NCBI GenBank assembly: GCA_035606355.1 | Contig: DATNFO010000024.1 | Coordinates: 186,001-250,000 of the forward strand | DNA from: Sulfopaludibacter sp035606355 | GTDB taxonomy: Bacteria > Acidobacteriota > Terriglobia > Bryobacterales > Bryobacteraceae | DNA length: 64,000 nt | Reading direction: 5' to 3' | In this document: positions 52,658 to 61,271 of the stretch, in pieces | Layout of the letters: each line of letters starts with the position of its first letter | Numbering within the stretch: position 1 is the stretch's first letter | Program-made: the position numbers and the translations under genes | Notes under the pieces: generated by a model | The model's input: only the letters and a program-made list of their open reading frames with translations | What the model was told of the DNA's origin: nothing | Database searches by the model: none

Positions 52658-53418
52658 CATCCTTTCCGGCGTTCAGCCGGGCCGCGGAGAAACTGTCGTT
52701 CGAAGACCGCGTCGAGATCACCCGCGGCCTCATGGCGGAATACGCCAAAGCCAAAGTGCTGGTGCCGCGCTCCAAGAAACCGCTCGAGATCAATTCCGAC
52801 GGCACGTACGACAAGCGGGAATGGTCTGACATTGCCAAGGAAAGCGGCCCGGCGGCGCGCACCGGCGATATGATCCAGATCACGAAAATCGATATCGAAG
52901 CCGATCGCCTCGTGCTGCAACTGAATCATGGGTTCAAAGGCGGCCGCCACTGGTATGACGGCATGCAGGTGCAGGGTCCCATGAGTGGAACGTCCGTGCC
53001 GGTCTCCAATAACGATTCCAACGCTCCCGGCGGCACGTCACTGGCGATTCTGTTCCACAAACCGCTGGAGCCCATCAAATCCGCCGAGCTGAAAAAGATC
53101 CTCTCGACGGTGCTGGATTTCGATCCGCACAGCGTCACCGAGATCTATTCGGAAACCCTGCCGCCCGCCACGCAGGAAGCCATCAAAGCAAAGCGCGCCG
53201 TGGTCGGCATGAATCACGAGCAGGTGATGATGGCGATGGGCCGCCCGGAGCACAAGTCGCGGGAGACGAATGACGGAATCGAGACGGAAGACTGGGTCTT
53301 CGGGACGCCTCCCGGCAAAATTACATTCATCACCTTCAAAGGCGACAAGGTCATCAAGGTGAAAGAGGAGTACGCGGGCCTGGGGACCATCGCCAAAGAC
53401 CCGCAGGTCGTGCGTTGA
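52627..53418 (+). CDS. exported protein with a BamE/SmpA-like C-terminal part
   Basis: A 263-residue protein starting at ATG 52627 with a signal peptide (MRAIAAVLVIASFPAFSRAA). Residues ~25-190 do not match a family I know. The C-terminal part (GMNHEQVMMAMGRPEHKSRE then EDWVFGTPPGKITFITFKGDKVI) has the pattern of BamE/SmpA-like domains: 'GM-x-E-Q-V...G-x-P', a Trp-containing strand and a final 'F-x-G-x-K-V' strand. An envelope role is plausible. It overlaps the CPBP gene upstream by 31 bp and its stop overlaps the next start. Confidence 0.65.
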   Translation: MRAIAAVLVIASFPAFSRAAEKLSFEDRVEITRGLMAEYAKAKVLVPRSKKPLEINSDGTYDKREWSDIAKESGPAARTGDMIQITKIDIEADRLVLQLNHGFKGGRHWYDGMQVQGPMSGTSVPVSNNDSNAPGGTSLAILFHKPLEPIKSAELKKILSTVLDFDPHSVTEIYSETLPPATQEAIKAKRAVVGMNHEQVMMAMGRPEHKSRETNDGIETEDWVFGTPPGKITFITFKGDKVIKVKEEYAGLGTIAKDPQVVR

Positions 53419-54008
53419 CGCCACGCTATTTGTGCGTGCCGTTCGCGGTTGCGGGCTGCATGCTGAGCGGCTGTTCCAAGCCGCAACCCTCGGGCGGTGC
53501 TGCCCTTCCCGCCAGGCCGGCTCCGAAGATCACGCAGTTCTATGCAACCGCTCCGCGGCTTGCCGCCGGCGAGAAGGAACTGCTCTGCTACGGGGTGGAG
53601 GGCGCCACGAGCGTGCACCTCGAGCCGCCGCGCCAGGAACTTTCCACCGCGCTTTCGCGGTGCGTCGAGGTGCATCCGGCCGAGACCACCACGTATAAAC
53701 TGATCGCGGAAGGCTCCGGCGGTCCGCCCGCCACGCAGGAGTTGACCGTCACTCTCGGAGCGGCGCGCGCTCATATTGTGAACGTGGACGTCAGCTCCCT
53801 GACATTCGACGGCAGAACGCCGGTCAGCATCTGTTACAAGGTGCAGCACGCCAGCCAGGTGGAGATCGAGCCCGCGCATTTTCGCGGCGGCCCTAAACCG
53901 GACGGCTGTACGCTGGTTACGCCCAAGACCGCCACTACCTATACGGTCACCGCGATTGGCGCCGATGGCGACCGCGACCAGGAGCACGTCACCATTAAAG
54001 TGAAGTAG
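53415..54008 (+). CDS. putative lipoprotein with Ig-like beta domains
   Basis: A 197-residue protein. The N-terminus includes CMLSGC, a lipobox, so Cys at about residue 20 would be lipidated. Two similar ~70-residue beta modules follow: 'EGATSVHLEPPRQ...SRCVEVHPAETTTYKLIA' and 'HASQVEIEPAHFRG...GCTLVTPKTATTYTVTAIG', an internal repeat of the Ig-like type. Start: TTG 53415 overlaps the previous stop (TTGA); GTG 53436 or ATG 53460 are alternatives. Function unknown. Confidence 0.65.
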   Translation: MTPRYLCVPFAVAGCMLSGCSKPQPSGGAALPARPAPKITQFYATAPRLAAGEKELLCYGVEGATSVHLEPPRQELSTALSRCVEVHPAETTTYKLIAEGSGGPPATQELTVTLGAARAHIVNVDVSSLTFDGRTPVSICYKVQHASQVEIEPAHFRGGPKPDGCTLVTPKTATTYTVTAIGADGDRDQEHVTIKVK

Positions 54009-54069
54009 CACACGGTACGCCCTAACGTTTGCTCGCGGGCAGCGTCCAACCCCGCGGAGGATTCCCGCC

Positions 54070-54966
54070 ATGAAGTACCTGGTTCAGACCACCGCCATCG
54101 CGGCATGCGTCGCGTTTACACTTGGTGCACAAACGCGCGACCGCGGCCGCAGCTTCAATCTCAACACGCAGGGTCACGGAGAAACTTGTGCCGACCTGCA
54201 GGTCACCAGCAGAGATGGCGAAATCGCCCGTTCGTCCGACAAGGTCACGCTGGGGTCGAACGAGGCGTCGGGGATTGAGCTGAATGCCGCGGATCATGCC
54301 TCCATCCAGGTTCGCGGGTGGAACCAGAGCTCGTATGAGGTGGAGACCTGCAAGATCGCGGTCGCGGCCGATCGCGGCACGGCGGACCAGGTGCTGTCTT
54401 CGATCGCGGTGACGCACAGCGGCGGCCGCTTCTCGTACACCGGGCCTGAGAAATCCGACAGCAACTGGCAGGTTTACTTCATCATCCACACGCCAGCCAA
54501 CGCGCGGCTGGATCTGGAAACGAGGAACGGTCCCGTCTCGGTTTCCGGCGTGAACGGCAACATCAAACTGCGGGCGGGCAACGGTCCTCTGGCAATCAAG
54601 AACACGACCGGTAATGTCGATGCGCAGACGCAGAACGGCCCGATCTCCTTCGAAGGTGAATCGGGGGATGTGCATCTGCATGCGAACAACGGCCCGATTT
54701 CCGTGAAGGTGGCAAAGGATGCCTGGAACGGTACGGCCCTGGAAGCGGCCACCGAGAATGGTCCGGTGAGCCTGAACGTCCCGTCGACGTTCCGCACCGG
54801 GGTACGGATCGAAAGCAGCCGCCATTCGCCCGTGAGTTGCAGAATGTGCTCGACGGAGAATGACGGCGATGGCAATCGCGTGATGCGGATGAACGGAGCG
54901 AGCGACACCATCCGCGTTTCGACCCACAACGGTCCGGTAAGCGTGGGCTCGGGGAAGGCTTTGTAA
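54070..54966 (+). CDS. exported DUF4097-like repeat protein
   Basis: A 298-residue protein with a signal peptide (MKYLVQTTAIAACVAFTLGA). The second half is a run of short beta-helix-like repeats centred on N-G-P-(V/I/L)-S: RNGPVSVSG, GNGPLAIKN, QNGPISFEG, NNGPISVKV, ENGPVSLNV and HNGPVSVGS. These fit the DUF4097/DUF2807 'putative adhesin' fold often found with anti-sigma or PspC-like systems. The role is unknown. REP-like copy 2 begins just after its stop. Confidence 0.78.
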   Translation: MKYLVQTTAIAACVAFTLGAQTRDRGRSFNLNTQGHGETCADLQVTSRDGEIARSSDKVTLGSNEASGIELNAADHASIQVRGWNQSSYEVETCKIAVAADRGTADQVLSSIAVTHSGGRFSYTGPEKSDSNWQVYFIIHTPANARLDLETRNGPVSVSGVNGNIKLRAGNGPLAIKNTTGNVDAQTQNGPISFEGESGDVHLHANNGPISVKVAKDAWNGTALEAATENGPVSLNVPSTFRTGVRIESSRHSPVSCRMCSTENDGDGNRVMRMNGASDTIRVSTHNGPVSVGSGKAL

Positions 54967-54987
54967 GGTCACAGGAAAGGGCGACCT

Positions 54988-55035
54988 TGGGCGAGCTCTG
55001 CTCGCCTGCAACCGGTCAGGAGACCGGTCGCTACC
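54988..55035. repeat. REP-like palindromes (copy 2 of 3 loci)
   Basis: A hairpin gggcgagc-tct-gctcgcc (~54989-55006) is followed by module b, accggtcaggagaccggtcg then ctac (55011-55034). The sequence accggtc-agga-gaccggt is palindromic and matches module b at 7081 and 58148. It lies between the DUF4097-like gene and DUF58 and extends into the longest open frame of the latter. Confidence 0.75.
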
Positions 55036-55055
55036 TGGCGTACTCTAAGAGGTGG

Positions 55056-56156
55056 GTGCCGGGTTGGGAACAGTTGCGGGCTGCTCTGGCGCGGCGGATC
55101 CGCTATAAGATCACGCGCGGCGGATTGCTCTATTGCTTCGCCGTCTTCATCGTCGGGCTTGGCGCGATCGTCTCCGGAAACAACCTGCTCTTCCTGATCC
55201 TTTCGGCGATGATCGCTACTTTGTTGGTCTCCGGCTTCATCAGCAGCATGTGCGTGGCCGGGCTGGAGTTGGATTTTCTGATTCCGGAGCACGTCGCCGC
55301 CCGGCGTCCCTCTCCCGGCCAGCTTTGCATCCGCAACAACAAATGGCTGATGCCTTCCTTCTCCATTCGAGTGGAAGGCATTCGCAACCCCGAGAGTCCA
55401 TCGCTGCGCTCCGCCGTCTATTTTCCGCTGATCGCGGGGGGCGCCACTGTGGAGCAGACCGTCGAAGCCCTTTTTCCCAGGCGCGGCACGTACAAGAAGA
55501 ACAGCTTCGCGTTCTCGACCTCCTTTCCTTTCGGCTTTCTGGAACGCGCCGCGCGCGTTACCTTGCTACGCGATATGGTGGTGTACCCTTCCATCGATCC
55601 GCAGCCGGGGTTCGACGACCTGCTGGCCGGCATCGCTGGAGAGATTGAAACCCACTATCGCGGACTCGGCCGCGACTTCTACCGCATACGGCCGTATGAA
55701 GTGCTGGAAAGCGCGCGCCATGTGGATTGGAAGGCTTCGGCGCATGTCGGCGCGCTGCAGGTGCGCGAATTCGCGCGAGAGCAGGAACAGACCGTCGAGA
55801 TCTTTCTGGACCGCGATGTCGGCCCCGAGTTGGACGACTGGTTCGAGCACGCAATCGATTGCTGCGCCTTTCTGGCGTGGCGCTTGAGCAACCAGGGCGC
55901 TTCGATTTATTTACGTTCCGGCGGCTTCGCTGTGCGCCAGCCCGAAGAGGGTGACATATATACTATTCTCAAGTACCTCGCTTTGACGTACCCACAAAGA
56001 GGAAATGGAGCGGAAGCGCCGCACGATGAAACGAGCTACAAGATTGTCTTCACGCCATCATCCGAGCGCTTTCTCGACGCCGGCTGGATGGGCGCCCGCA
56101 TTCTGTCTCCTGACAATCTGGCCGTGCCTGCTCGCGGCCCAGGAGCCTCCGCCTGA
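55056..56156 (+). CDS. DUF58-domain membrane protein
   Basis: A 366-residue protein if started at GTG 55056; the frame is open to 54987, but that extension is encoded by the REP-like repeat. Two N-terminal membrane helices (GGLLYCFAVFIVGLGAIVSG, LLFLILSAMIATLLVSGF), a beta domain, and the DUF58 core YRIRPYEVLESARHVDW with KASAHVGALQVREF, the conserved R-x-I-x-W-x-A pattern. DUF58 proteins usually sit next to MoxR ATPases and VWA genes, which are absent here. Its last 152 bp overlap the TonB-receptor gene in another frame, an unusual length. Confidence 0.82.
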   Translation: MPGWEQLRAALARRIRYKITRGGLLYCFAVFIVGLGAIVSGNNLLFLILSAMIATLLVSGFISSMCVAGLELDFLIPEHVAARRPSPGQLCIRNNKWLMPSFSIRVEGIRNPESPSLRSAVYFPLIAGGATVEQTVEALFPRRGTYKKNSFAFSTSFPFGFLERAARVTLLRDMVVYPSIDPQPGFDDLLAGIAGEIETHYRGLGRDFYRIRPYEVLESARHVDWKASAHVGALQVREFAREQEQTVEIFLDRDVGPELDDWFEHAIDCCAFLAWRLSNQGASIYLRSGGFAVRQPEEGDIYTILKYLALTYPQRGNGAEAPHDETSYKIVFTPSSERFLDAGWMGARILSPDNLAVPARGPGASA

Positions 56157-57996
56157 CACTACGCCGCCCCAGCCGCTAAAGACCAGCATCACGGTGGTCG
56201 AGAAAATCACCACGGAGACGCCTGCCAACATCACCGTGGAGAGCAAGCAGCAAATCGAGCAGCAGCCAGGGATCAATCTGGACGACCGCCTGCGCGACGT
56301 CCCCGGCTTCACGCTCTTCAAGCGCTCTTCGAGTGTGGTTGCCAACCCTACGACGCAGGGTGTTTCGCTGCGCGGCATCGGTAGCTCCGGTGCGAGCCGC
56401 ACGCTGGTGTTGTGGGACGGCGTGCCCGTGAACGATCCCTTCGGCGGCTGGGTCTACTGGACGCAGTTCATTCCCGACGAAATCGAGCGGGTCGAAATTT
56501 CGCGCGGCGCCGCGACCAGCCTGTTCGGCAATCTCGCGATGAGCGGCGAAATCGGCGTCTTCACGGAGCCGCCCAAGGCATTTCACGCGCTCTTCGATTA
56601 CGAAACCGGCAATGAGAACACGCACGACGTCACCGTAGGCGCCTCTCAACTCTGGAGCCGCTGGGCGATTTCGGGAACGGCGCGCGCCTTCGATACCGAC
56701 GGATACTACGTTGTGCCCGCGTCCATTCGCGGACCGGTCGACTGGCGCGCGGGAGTTCGCTTCGTCACCGGCGATGTGCATGTGGATTCGTTCAGCTCGC
56801 TCGGCAATCTCTTCTTCAAGGTGAACCTGTTGGCCGAAGACCGGGCCAACGGCACCATGCTGACGCACAATTCCACTGCGCTCGGCACGGCAGCCTTGCA
56901 CTACGTGCGTTCCTGGCGGCACGATTCCTTCTCGCTGCTGGCGTATCACGTGCGCGAGGGCTTTCACAGCACGTTTTCGAGCGTTGGCGCGGGCAGGCGA
57001 ACGGAGCGGTTGACGTATCAGCAGACGGTTCCCTCGCAAACCTCGGGCGGCGCCTTGCTTTGGCAGCATCATGAGCTCGCCTGGAACTTCACCGGCGGCG
57101 GCGATGGCGACCGCGTCTCCGGCACGGATACCGATCGCCTGGTGCCTTCCGGCTTCCGCATCGGCAGCGGGTCGCAATTTCAAAAGGGAATCTTCGGACA
57201 GGGCGACGTGACTTACCGGTCCCTCAAGCTGTTCGCCGGGGCGCGGGAAAACTTCGTCGCGACGGGGGAGCGGTTCTTCAGCCCGAGCGCCGGGCTGGCG
57301 TGGGGACGCAAGCGGTTGCGGCTGCGCGGCAGCGTGTACCGGGCGTTTCGCGCGCCTACCCTGAATGAGCTATACCGCAACTTCAGCGTCGGCAACACCT
57401 TCACGGAGGCAAACGCGGCTTTGCGCCCGGAGACCGTGTTCGGCAGCGAAGCGGGAATCGACTGGGTCGGCGAAGGCAGCAGCGTGCGCGTGACCATGTT
57501 CCGCAATTCCATGGACAACCTGATCACCAACGTGACGCTCTCCAGCTCGCCCTCCTCCATCGTGAGGCAGCGGGCGAACGCGGCGGCGGCACTGAGTCGC
57601 GGAGTCGAGGCCGAGTTTCGGAAACAGTGGAAAGACTGGTCGGGCGAAGCGAAATACCTGTTCGCCGACTCGCGTTTTTTGAGCGGTCCGCGAATCTCGC
57701 AGGTACCCAAGCATCAGGGCAGCGCGGAGTTGGCTTATCGCCACGGCGGAACGCTGGCGTCGGCCGAGGTCCGCAGTTTCGATTACCAGTTCGACGACGA
57801 TCTGAACCAGTTTCGCCTGCCCGGTTTCGCCACGGTTCAGTTGATGCTGCGGCAGCGGCTGACGGGCGCCTTCTCCGCGGAATTGGGCTTGGAGAATGCG
57901 CTCAATCGAGTGTTCTACACGGCATTCACGCCCACGCCCAACACGGGAGAGCCGAGGCTCTGGCGCGTCGGAATCCGCTGGGACGCACGGCGATAA
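56005..57996 (+). CDS. TonB-dependent receptor (compact type)
   Basis: A 663-residue outer-membrane receptor. Signal peptide after a basic region (WAPAFCLLTIWPCLLAAQ), then a TonB-box-like TSITVVEKI, plug with RDVPGFTLFKRSSSVVANPT, TQGVSLRGIGSSGASRTLVL, WDGVPVNDPFGGWVYW and EVERVEI-type IERVEISRGAATSLFGN, followed by a ~500-residue barrel ending LWRVGIRWDARR. Size and plug fit siderophore/cobalamin-type receptors. ATG 56005 has an AGAGGAA site; the signal peptide itself lies within the overlap with DUF58, so the overlap cannot be removed by choosing a later start. Confidence 0.9.
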   Translation: MERKRRTMKRATRLSSRHHPSAFSTPAGWAPAFCLLTIWPCLLAAQEPPPDTTPPQPLKTSITVVEKITTETPANITVESKQQIEQQPGINLDDRLRDVPGFTLFKRSSSVVANPTTQGVSLRGIGSSGASRTLVLWDGVPVNDPFGGWVYWTQFIPDEIERVEISRGAATSLFGNLAMSGEIGVFTEPPKAFHALFDYETGNENTHDVTVGASQLWSRWAISGTARAFDTDGYYVVPASIRGPVDWRAGVRFVTGDVHVDSFSSLGNLFFKVNLLAEDRANGTMLTHNSTALGTAALHYVRSWRHDSFSLLAYHVREGFHSTFSSVGAGRRTERLTYQQTVPSQTSGGALLWQHHELAWNFTGGGDGDRVSGTDTDRLVPSGFRIGSGSQFQKGIFGQGDVTYRSLKLFAGARENFVATGERFFSPSAGLAWGRKRLRLRGSVYRAFRAPTLNELYRNFSVGNTFTEANAALRPETVFGSEAGIDWVGEGSSVRVTMFRNSMDNLITNVTLSSSPSSIVRQRANAAAALSRGVEAEFRKQWKDWSGEAKYLFADSRFLSGPRISQVPKHQGSAELAYRHGGTLASAEVRSFDYQFDDDLNQFRLPGFATVQLMLRQRLTGAFSAELGLENALNRVFYTAFTPTPNTGEPRLWRVGIRWDARR

Positions 57997-58009
57997 TGTG
58001 CGGCGCGCA

Positions 58010-58170
58010 GTCGCGCTCCGCGCGACCCGACAGGAAGGATTCCGGTCGGCACATGGGCTTAGTTAGAACGCAATGAGTTGCGCAGACGATGTTCCGGCGG
58101 CGTTCGGGAGTGAGGCCACGTGCGGTGTGCGGAAAGCTAGTTAGCGACCGGTCAGGAGACCGGTCGTTAC
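58010..58170. repeat. REP-like palindromes (copy 3 of 3 loci)
   Basis: cgcgcagtcgcgctccgcgcg (58013 on) is followed by module a in the other orientation (cccgacaggaaggattccgg then tcggcac, ~58026-58052). Module b, gcgaccggtcaggagaccgg then tcgttac, lies at 58144-58170. It sits between the receptor and the small minus-strand gene, both 3' ends. Nothing else is seen in the 170 bp. Confidence 0.72.
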
Positions 58171-58577
58171 TCCGCGAGCTTGGGAAAGAAAATCCGGTCG
58201 AGCACGCGGCGCGTCAGTTCTTCCATCGTGACGTATTGGTCGCGAGTCTTGTCCCGGAAATACAGCTTCTCTCCCGGCAGCAGCCCTACTTCGACGATGA
58301 GCGGATCGGCGCCGGCGCGGTGCACTTGAAAACCCGGGATTAAAGGATCCAGCGTGACTTCGACTCGTTGATCCGCCGTCGAGACCCGGAAGACCTTGCT
58401 GTCGCCGGTGACGCGCGCCGTATCGCGTCCGAACGCGTCGCAATACGCGGTTACGCAATTCTCGACGTTCGTACGGACTTCCTCCAGTGCTTTGGGCAGG
58501 CGCTCCAAAGTGCTCTTCTCGCGGCGGCGGCGATCATTCTCTTCACTGATTCTCATCTGCAGCCATTGGAATGTCAT
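58167..58577 (-). CDS. conserved-looking hypothetical downstream of the kinase
   Basis: A 136-residue protein starting at ATG 58577, which overlaps the kinase stop (ATGA). An N-terminal helical segment (LQMRISEENDRRRREKSTLE, LPKALEEVRTNVENCVTAYC) precedes a beta-rich half (VFRVSTADQRVEVTLDPLIPGFQVHR, LYFRDKTRDQYVTMEELTRR). I recognise no family. The tight coupling to the Ser/Thr kinase suggests a common pathway, possibly a substrate or regulator; this is inference. Confidence 0.62.
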   Translation of the reverse strand: MTFQWLQMRISEENDRRRREKSTLERLPKALEEVRTNVENCVTAYCDAFGRDTARVTGDSKVFRVSTADQRVEVTLDPLIPGFQVHRAGADPLIVEVGLLPGEKLYFRDKTRDQYVTMEELTRRVLDRIFFPKLAE

Positions 58578-61222
58578 GGGGCTTTCACTCCGTCCAGCAG
58601 CCAAATCTCCTGACGGGCGCGATTGACGGTATAAATGATGCTCTTGCCGTCCTGACTGAGGCTGGCTCTGGTTCCGGGATTCAGGCGGGCCGTGGGAACG
58701 AGGCCGGGAAGGTCCCGAATTTTTCGGTCCTTGCCGGCGGCGATGTCGATCGCATAAAGCGCGGTGGGCTGTGCGCGAACCTGATACAGCGTCTTGCCGT
58801 CGCGCGACCAGACCACCGGACCTTGATCGCCGGGAAGCGCCTTCGTTTTCGCGCCATCGGGGCTGATGAGGAGGGGGTGATCGTGCTCGTCATAATCGGC
58901 GATCCACTCGTCCGTGGGCGACCAGACGGGTACGCTCGACGTGTTGTGAGCACCGATGCGGACCGGCGGATCTCCGCTCCCGGGTCGAACTTTCATCAAG
59001 TCGTCGGCGCCAGACTGGAACCGTACGTAGGCGAGCCAGTTGCCATCGGGAGACCACGTCGGGGCGAATTCCAGCACTCCCGTTTCATTCGTCGCGCGTA
59101 CTGGAGAGCCGCCCGCGGCGAAAAGCGTATAGACGTACGTGCTGCCGTGGACGCTCCCACAGGTCGCGATGCGGCGGCCATCGCGCGAGAACGCCGGCGA
59201 CATGAAAAACTCGGCCGATTCGTTTTGCCCGCCGAGATCCTGCGCGGTGAGCAACGGGCGCTGCGTGCCCTCGGAAGTGCTGGCGATCCAGAGCTCGTTC
59301 GGGCCGCGGCGGTCCGTAATATAGGCGATCTGGGAAGTTGCCGGCGAAGCGTCGGCCATGTCCTCATCGCGAAAACTGCCGAGCAGCGTTTCGACGGGAC
59401 CATCGGCGAGCGGCACGGAGATCACGTCGGTCTGCGAAAGGCCGGATTGGTAGGCGATGCGCCGGCCGTCCGGAGAGACGGTCGGGTTGCTGACGGGCCG
59501 GTCTTGCGTCAATACCGGCCACATCTTCCCCGACCGTGTGTCCGCCAGTAGAAGTTCCGCCGAAGCGCCGTTGAATGAGCCGGAGAAAACGATATGCCGC
59601 GAGTCCGGCAGCCAGGAGAATTGCGGCGTGAAGCGGAGCCGTCCAAATTCGGAGACGATGCGGCGGGCGGGACCGGCAGGCCAGGGGAGAAGCCAGGCTG
59701 TCTCACCAGAGCCGGTGAGGGCAATCGTGAGAAGAATCTGCTTGCCGTCGGGAGCGAAGGCAATGAGCGGACTGTTGTAGAACGTTCCCTTTGGGATGGG
59801 AGCCGGTTCATATTTGCGGCGCTGCGCTTCGGGAGGTGTAGCCGTGTAGACGACGGGCTCGTCGCGGTCGAGCATCGCCAGAGTGCGCCCGTCGGGGGAG
59901 ATGGTTGCGCAATAGACGTCCGCCTGGACCATCGTGGTCTCCCCGCCGCCGGCCGGAACCCGGCAGATTCCCTCGCGTCCGCCGGTCGCGCAGTTGAAGT
60001 AGACGAAGCGTGAATCCGAAGACCAGAATGGCGGCGCGCGAGGGATGACCACCACGTCCGGAGCAGTGAGCGAGACGGCCGTGGGAGCAGTCAGTGTTTG
60101 CACGAGGAGCTGCCATTTTCCGGTGTCGCTTTGGCCGCGAAATGCGATGCTCTTGCCATCGGGCGACCAGGAAGGACCGGTCTGCACAGCCAGTGCGGTG
60201 GCGAACGGCGTCAACCGGTAATCGGAGAGTTGGACCAGAGTGCGGTCGCGCGTCAACGTGAAAAAGAGCGTGGCGGCGAGTGCTCCGAGCACTAACGTGC
60301 CCAGCGTGATTGCCAGCGTGCGGCGGCTTCGCGCGGGAGCTACAGCCGTGACCTGACCGGTTGCGGAGGTGAGCTCGGAGTAGCGGTCGCGCAGATGGCC
60401 GAGCTCGCGCGCGAGGTCGCTCGTGGAATCGTAACGGCCGCTGCGCTCTTTCGCCAGGCAGCGCTCCAACACCCAGCGCACTTGTGGGGGAACCGGCCGC
60501 TCCAGCGGCGGAGGTTCGTCTTCCACAATAGCGGACATGGTTTGCACGGCGCTCGCTCGTGCGAACGGCTGCTTTCCGGAGAGCATCTCGTAGAGAACCA
60601 GGCCGAGGGAAAACTGATCGCTACGCCAATCCACATCCTCCGCGCGCGCTTGTTCGGGACTCATGTAGGCTGCCGTGCCGACCACCGAACCCGCCGCGGT
60701 CTGGCTCATGGTCGCGGTTTGCGTCGCGTTCGTCGCGGTGACTTTGGAATTGAGCCGCGCGACTCCGAAATCGAGAATTTTGGCCGTGCCTTCGGGCGTG
60801 ACGATGATGTTCTCGGGCTTCAGATCGCGATGCACGATTCCCGCCGCGTGCGCGGCGGCCAGTCCCGCGGCCATCTGAGCGGCGATGTCGAGAGCGCGGC
60901 GCGGCGGTAGAGGGCCTTTGGCAACAATGGCGCGGAGAGATTCGCCCGGAACTAATTCGGAGACGATATAGGGCGGATGCGAATCCAAGCCTACGTCGTA
61001 TATGGCCATGAGATTCGGATGGTTGAGGCTGGCGGCAAGGCGTGCTTCCTGCTCGAAGCGGCGGCGCCGCTCTTCATCGCGGGCCAGCGATTCGGGCAGG
61101 ATCTTGAGGGCGACCTGCCGGCCGACGCGCGTATCGAGCGCGCGATAGACCTCGCCCATGCCTCCGGCGCCAAGTGGCGATTCGATTCGATACGGGCCTA
61201 TGGATTCGCCGGGCGTAGGCAT
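58574..61222 (-). CDS. Ser/Thr protein kinase with C-terminal TolB/PD40-type propeller
   Basis: An 882-residue protein. Residues ~10-275 are a Hanks-type kinase with the glycine loop LGAGGMGEVYRA, K40 in VALKILPES, HRDLKPENII (D133) and DFGVA (D151). A membrane helix (LAITLGTLVLGALAATLFF) near residue 310 separates it from an extracytoplasmic ~550-residue propeller of PD40 repeats: WSPDGKSIAF, FAPDGKQILL, VSPDGRRIAYQ, FSRDGRRIATCG and WSPDGNWLAY. The architecture is frequent in acidobacteria and suggests that an external signal or polymer controls the kinase. It is coupled to the small gene downstream. Confidence 0.93.
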   Translation of the reverse strand: MPTPGESIGPYRIESPLGAGGMGEVYRALDTRVGRQVALKILPESLARDEERRRRFEQEARLAASLNHPNLMAIYDVGLDSHPPYIVSELVPGESLRAIVAKGPLPPRRALDIAAQMAAGLAAAHAAGIVHRDLKPENIIVTPEGTAKILDFGVARLNSKVTATNATQTATMSQTAAGSVVGTAAYMSPEQARAEDVDWRSDQFSLGLVLYEMLSGKQPFARASAVQTMSAIVEDEPPPLERPVPPQVRWVLERCLAKERSGRYDSTSDLARELGHLRDRYSELTSATGQVTAVAPARSRRTLAITLGTLVLGALAATLFFTLTRDRTLVQLSDYRLTPFATALAVQTGPSWSPDGKSIAFRGQSDTGKWQLLVQTLTAPTAVSLTAPDVVVIPRAPPFWSSDSRFVYFNCATGGREGICRVPAGGGETTMVQADVYCATISPDGRTLAMLDRDEPVVYTATPPEAQRRKYEPAPIPKGTFYNSPLIAFAPDGKQILLTIALTGSGETAWLLPWPAGPARRIVSEFGRLRFTPQFSWLPDSRHIVFSGSFNGASAELLLADTRSGKMWPVLTQDRPVSNPTVSPDGRRIAYQSGLSQTDVISVPLADGPVETLLGSFRDEDMADASPATSQIAYITDRRGPNELWIASTSEGTQRPLLTAQDLGGQNESAEFFMSPAFSRDGRRIATCGSVHGSTYVYTLFAAGGSPVRATNETGVLEFAPTWSPDGNWLAYVRFQSGADDLMKVRPGSGDPPVRIGAHNTSSVPVWSPTDEWIADYDEHDHPLLISPDGAKTKALPGDQGPVVWSRDGKTLYQVRAQPTALYAIDIAAGKDRKIRDLPGLVPTARLNPGTRASLSQDGKSIIYTVNRARQEIWLLDGVKAP

Positions 61223-61271
61223 CGTGACGATTGTGGCATGGATTCACCCGGAGAGAGGTAGCGAACGCGGT

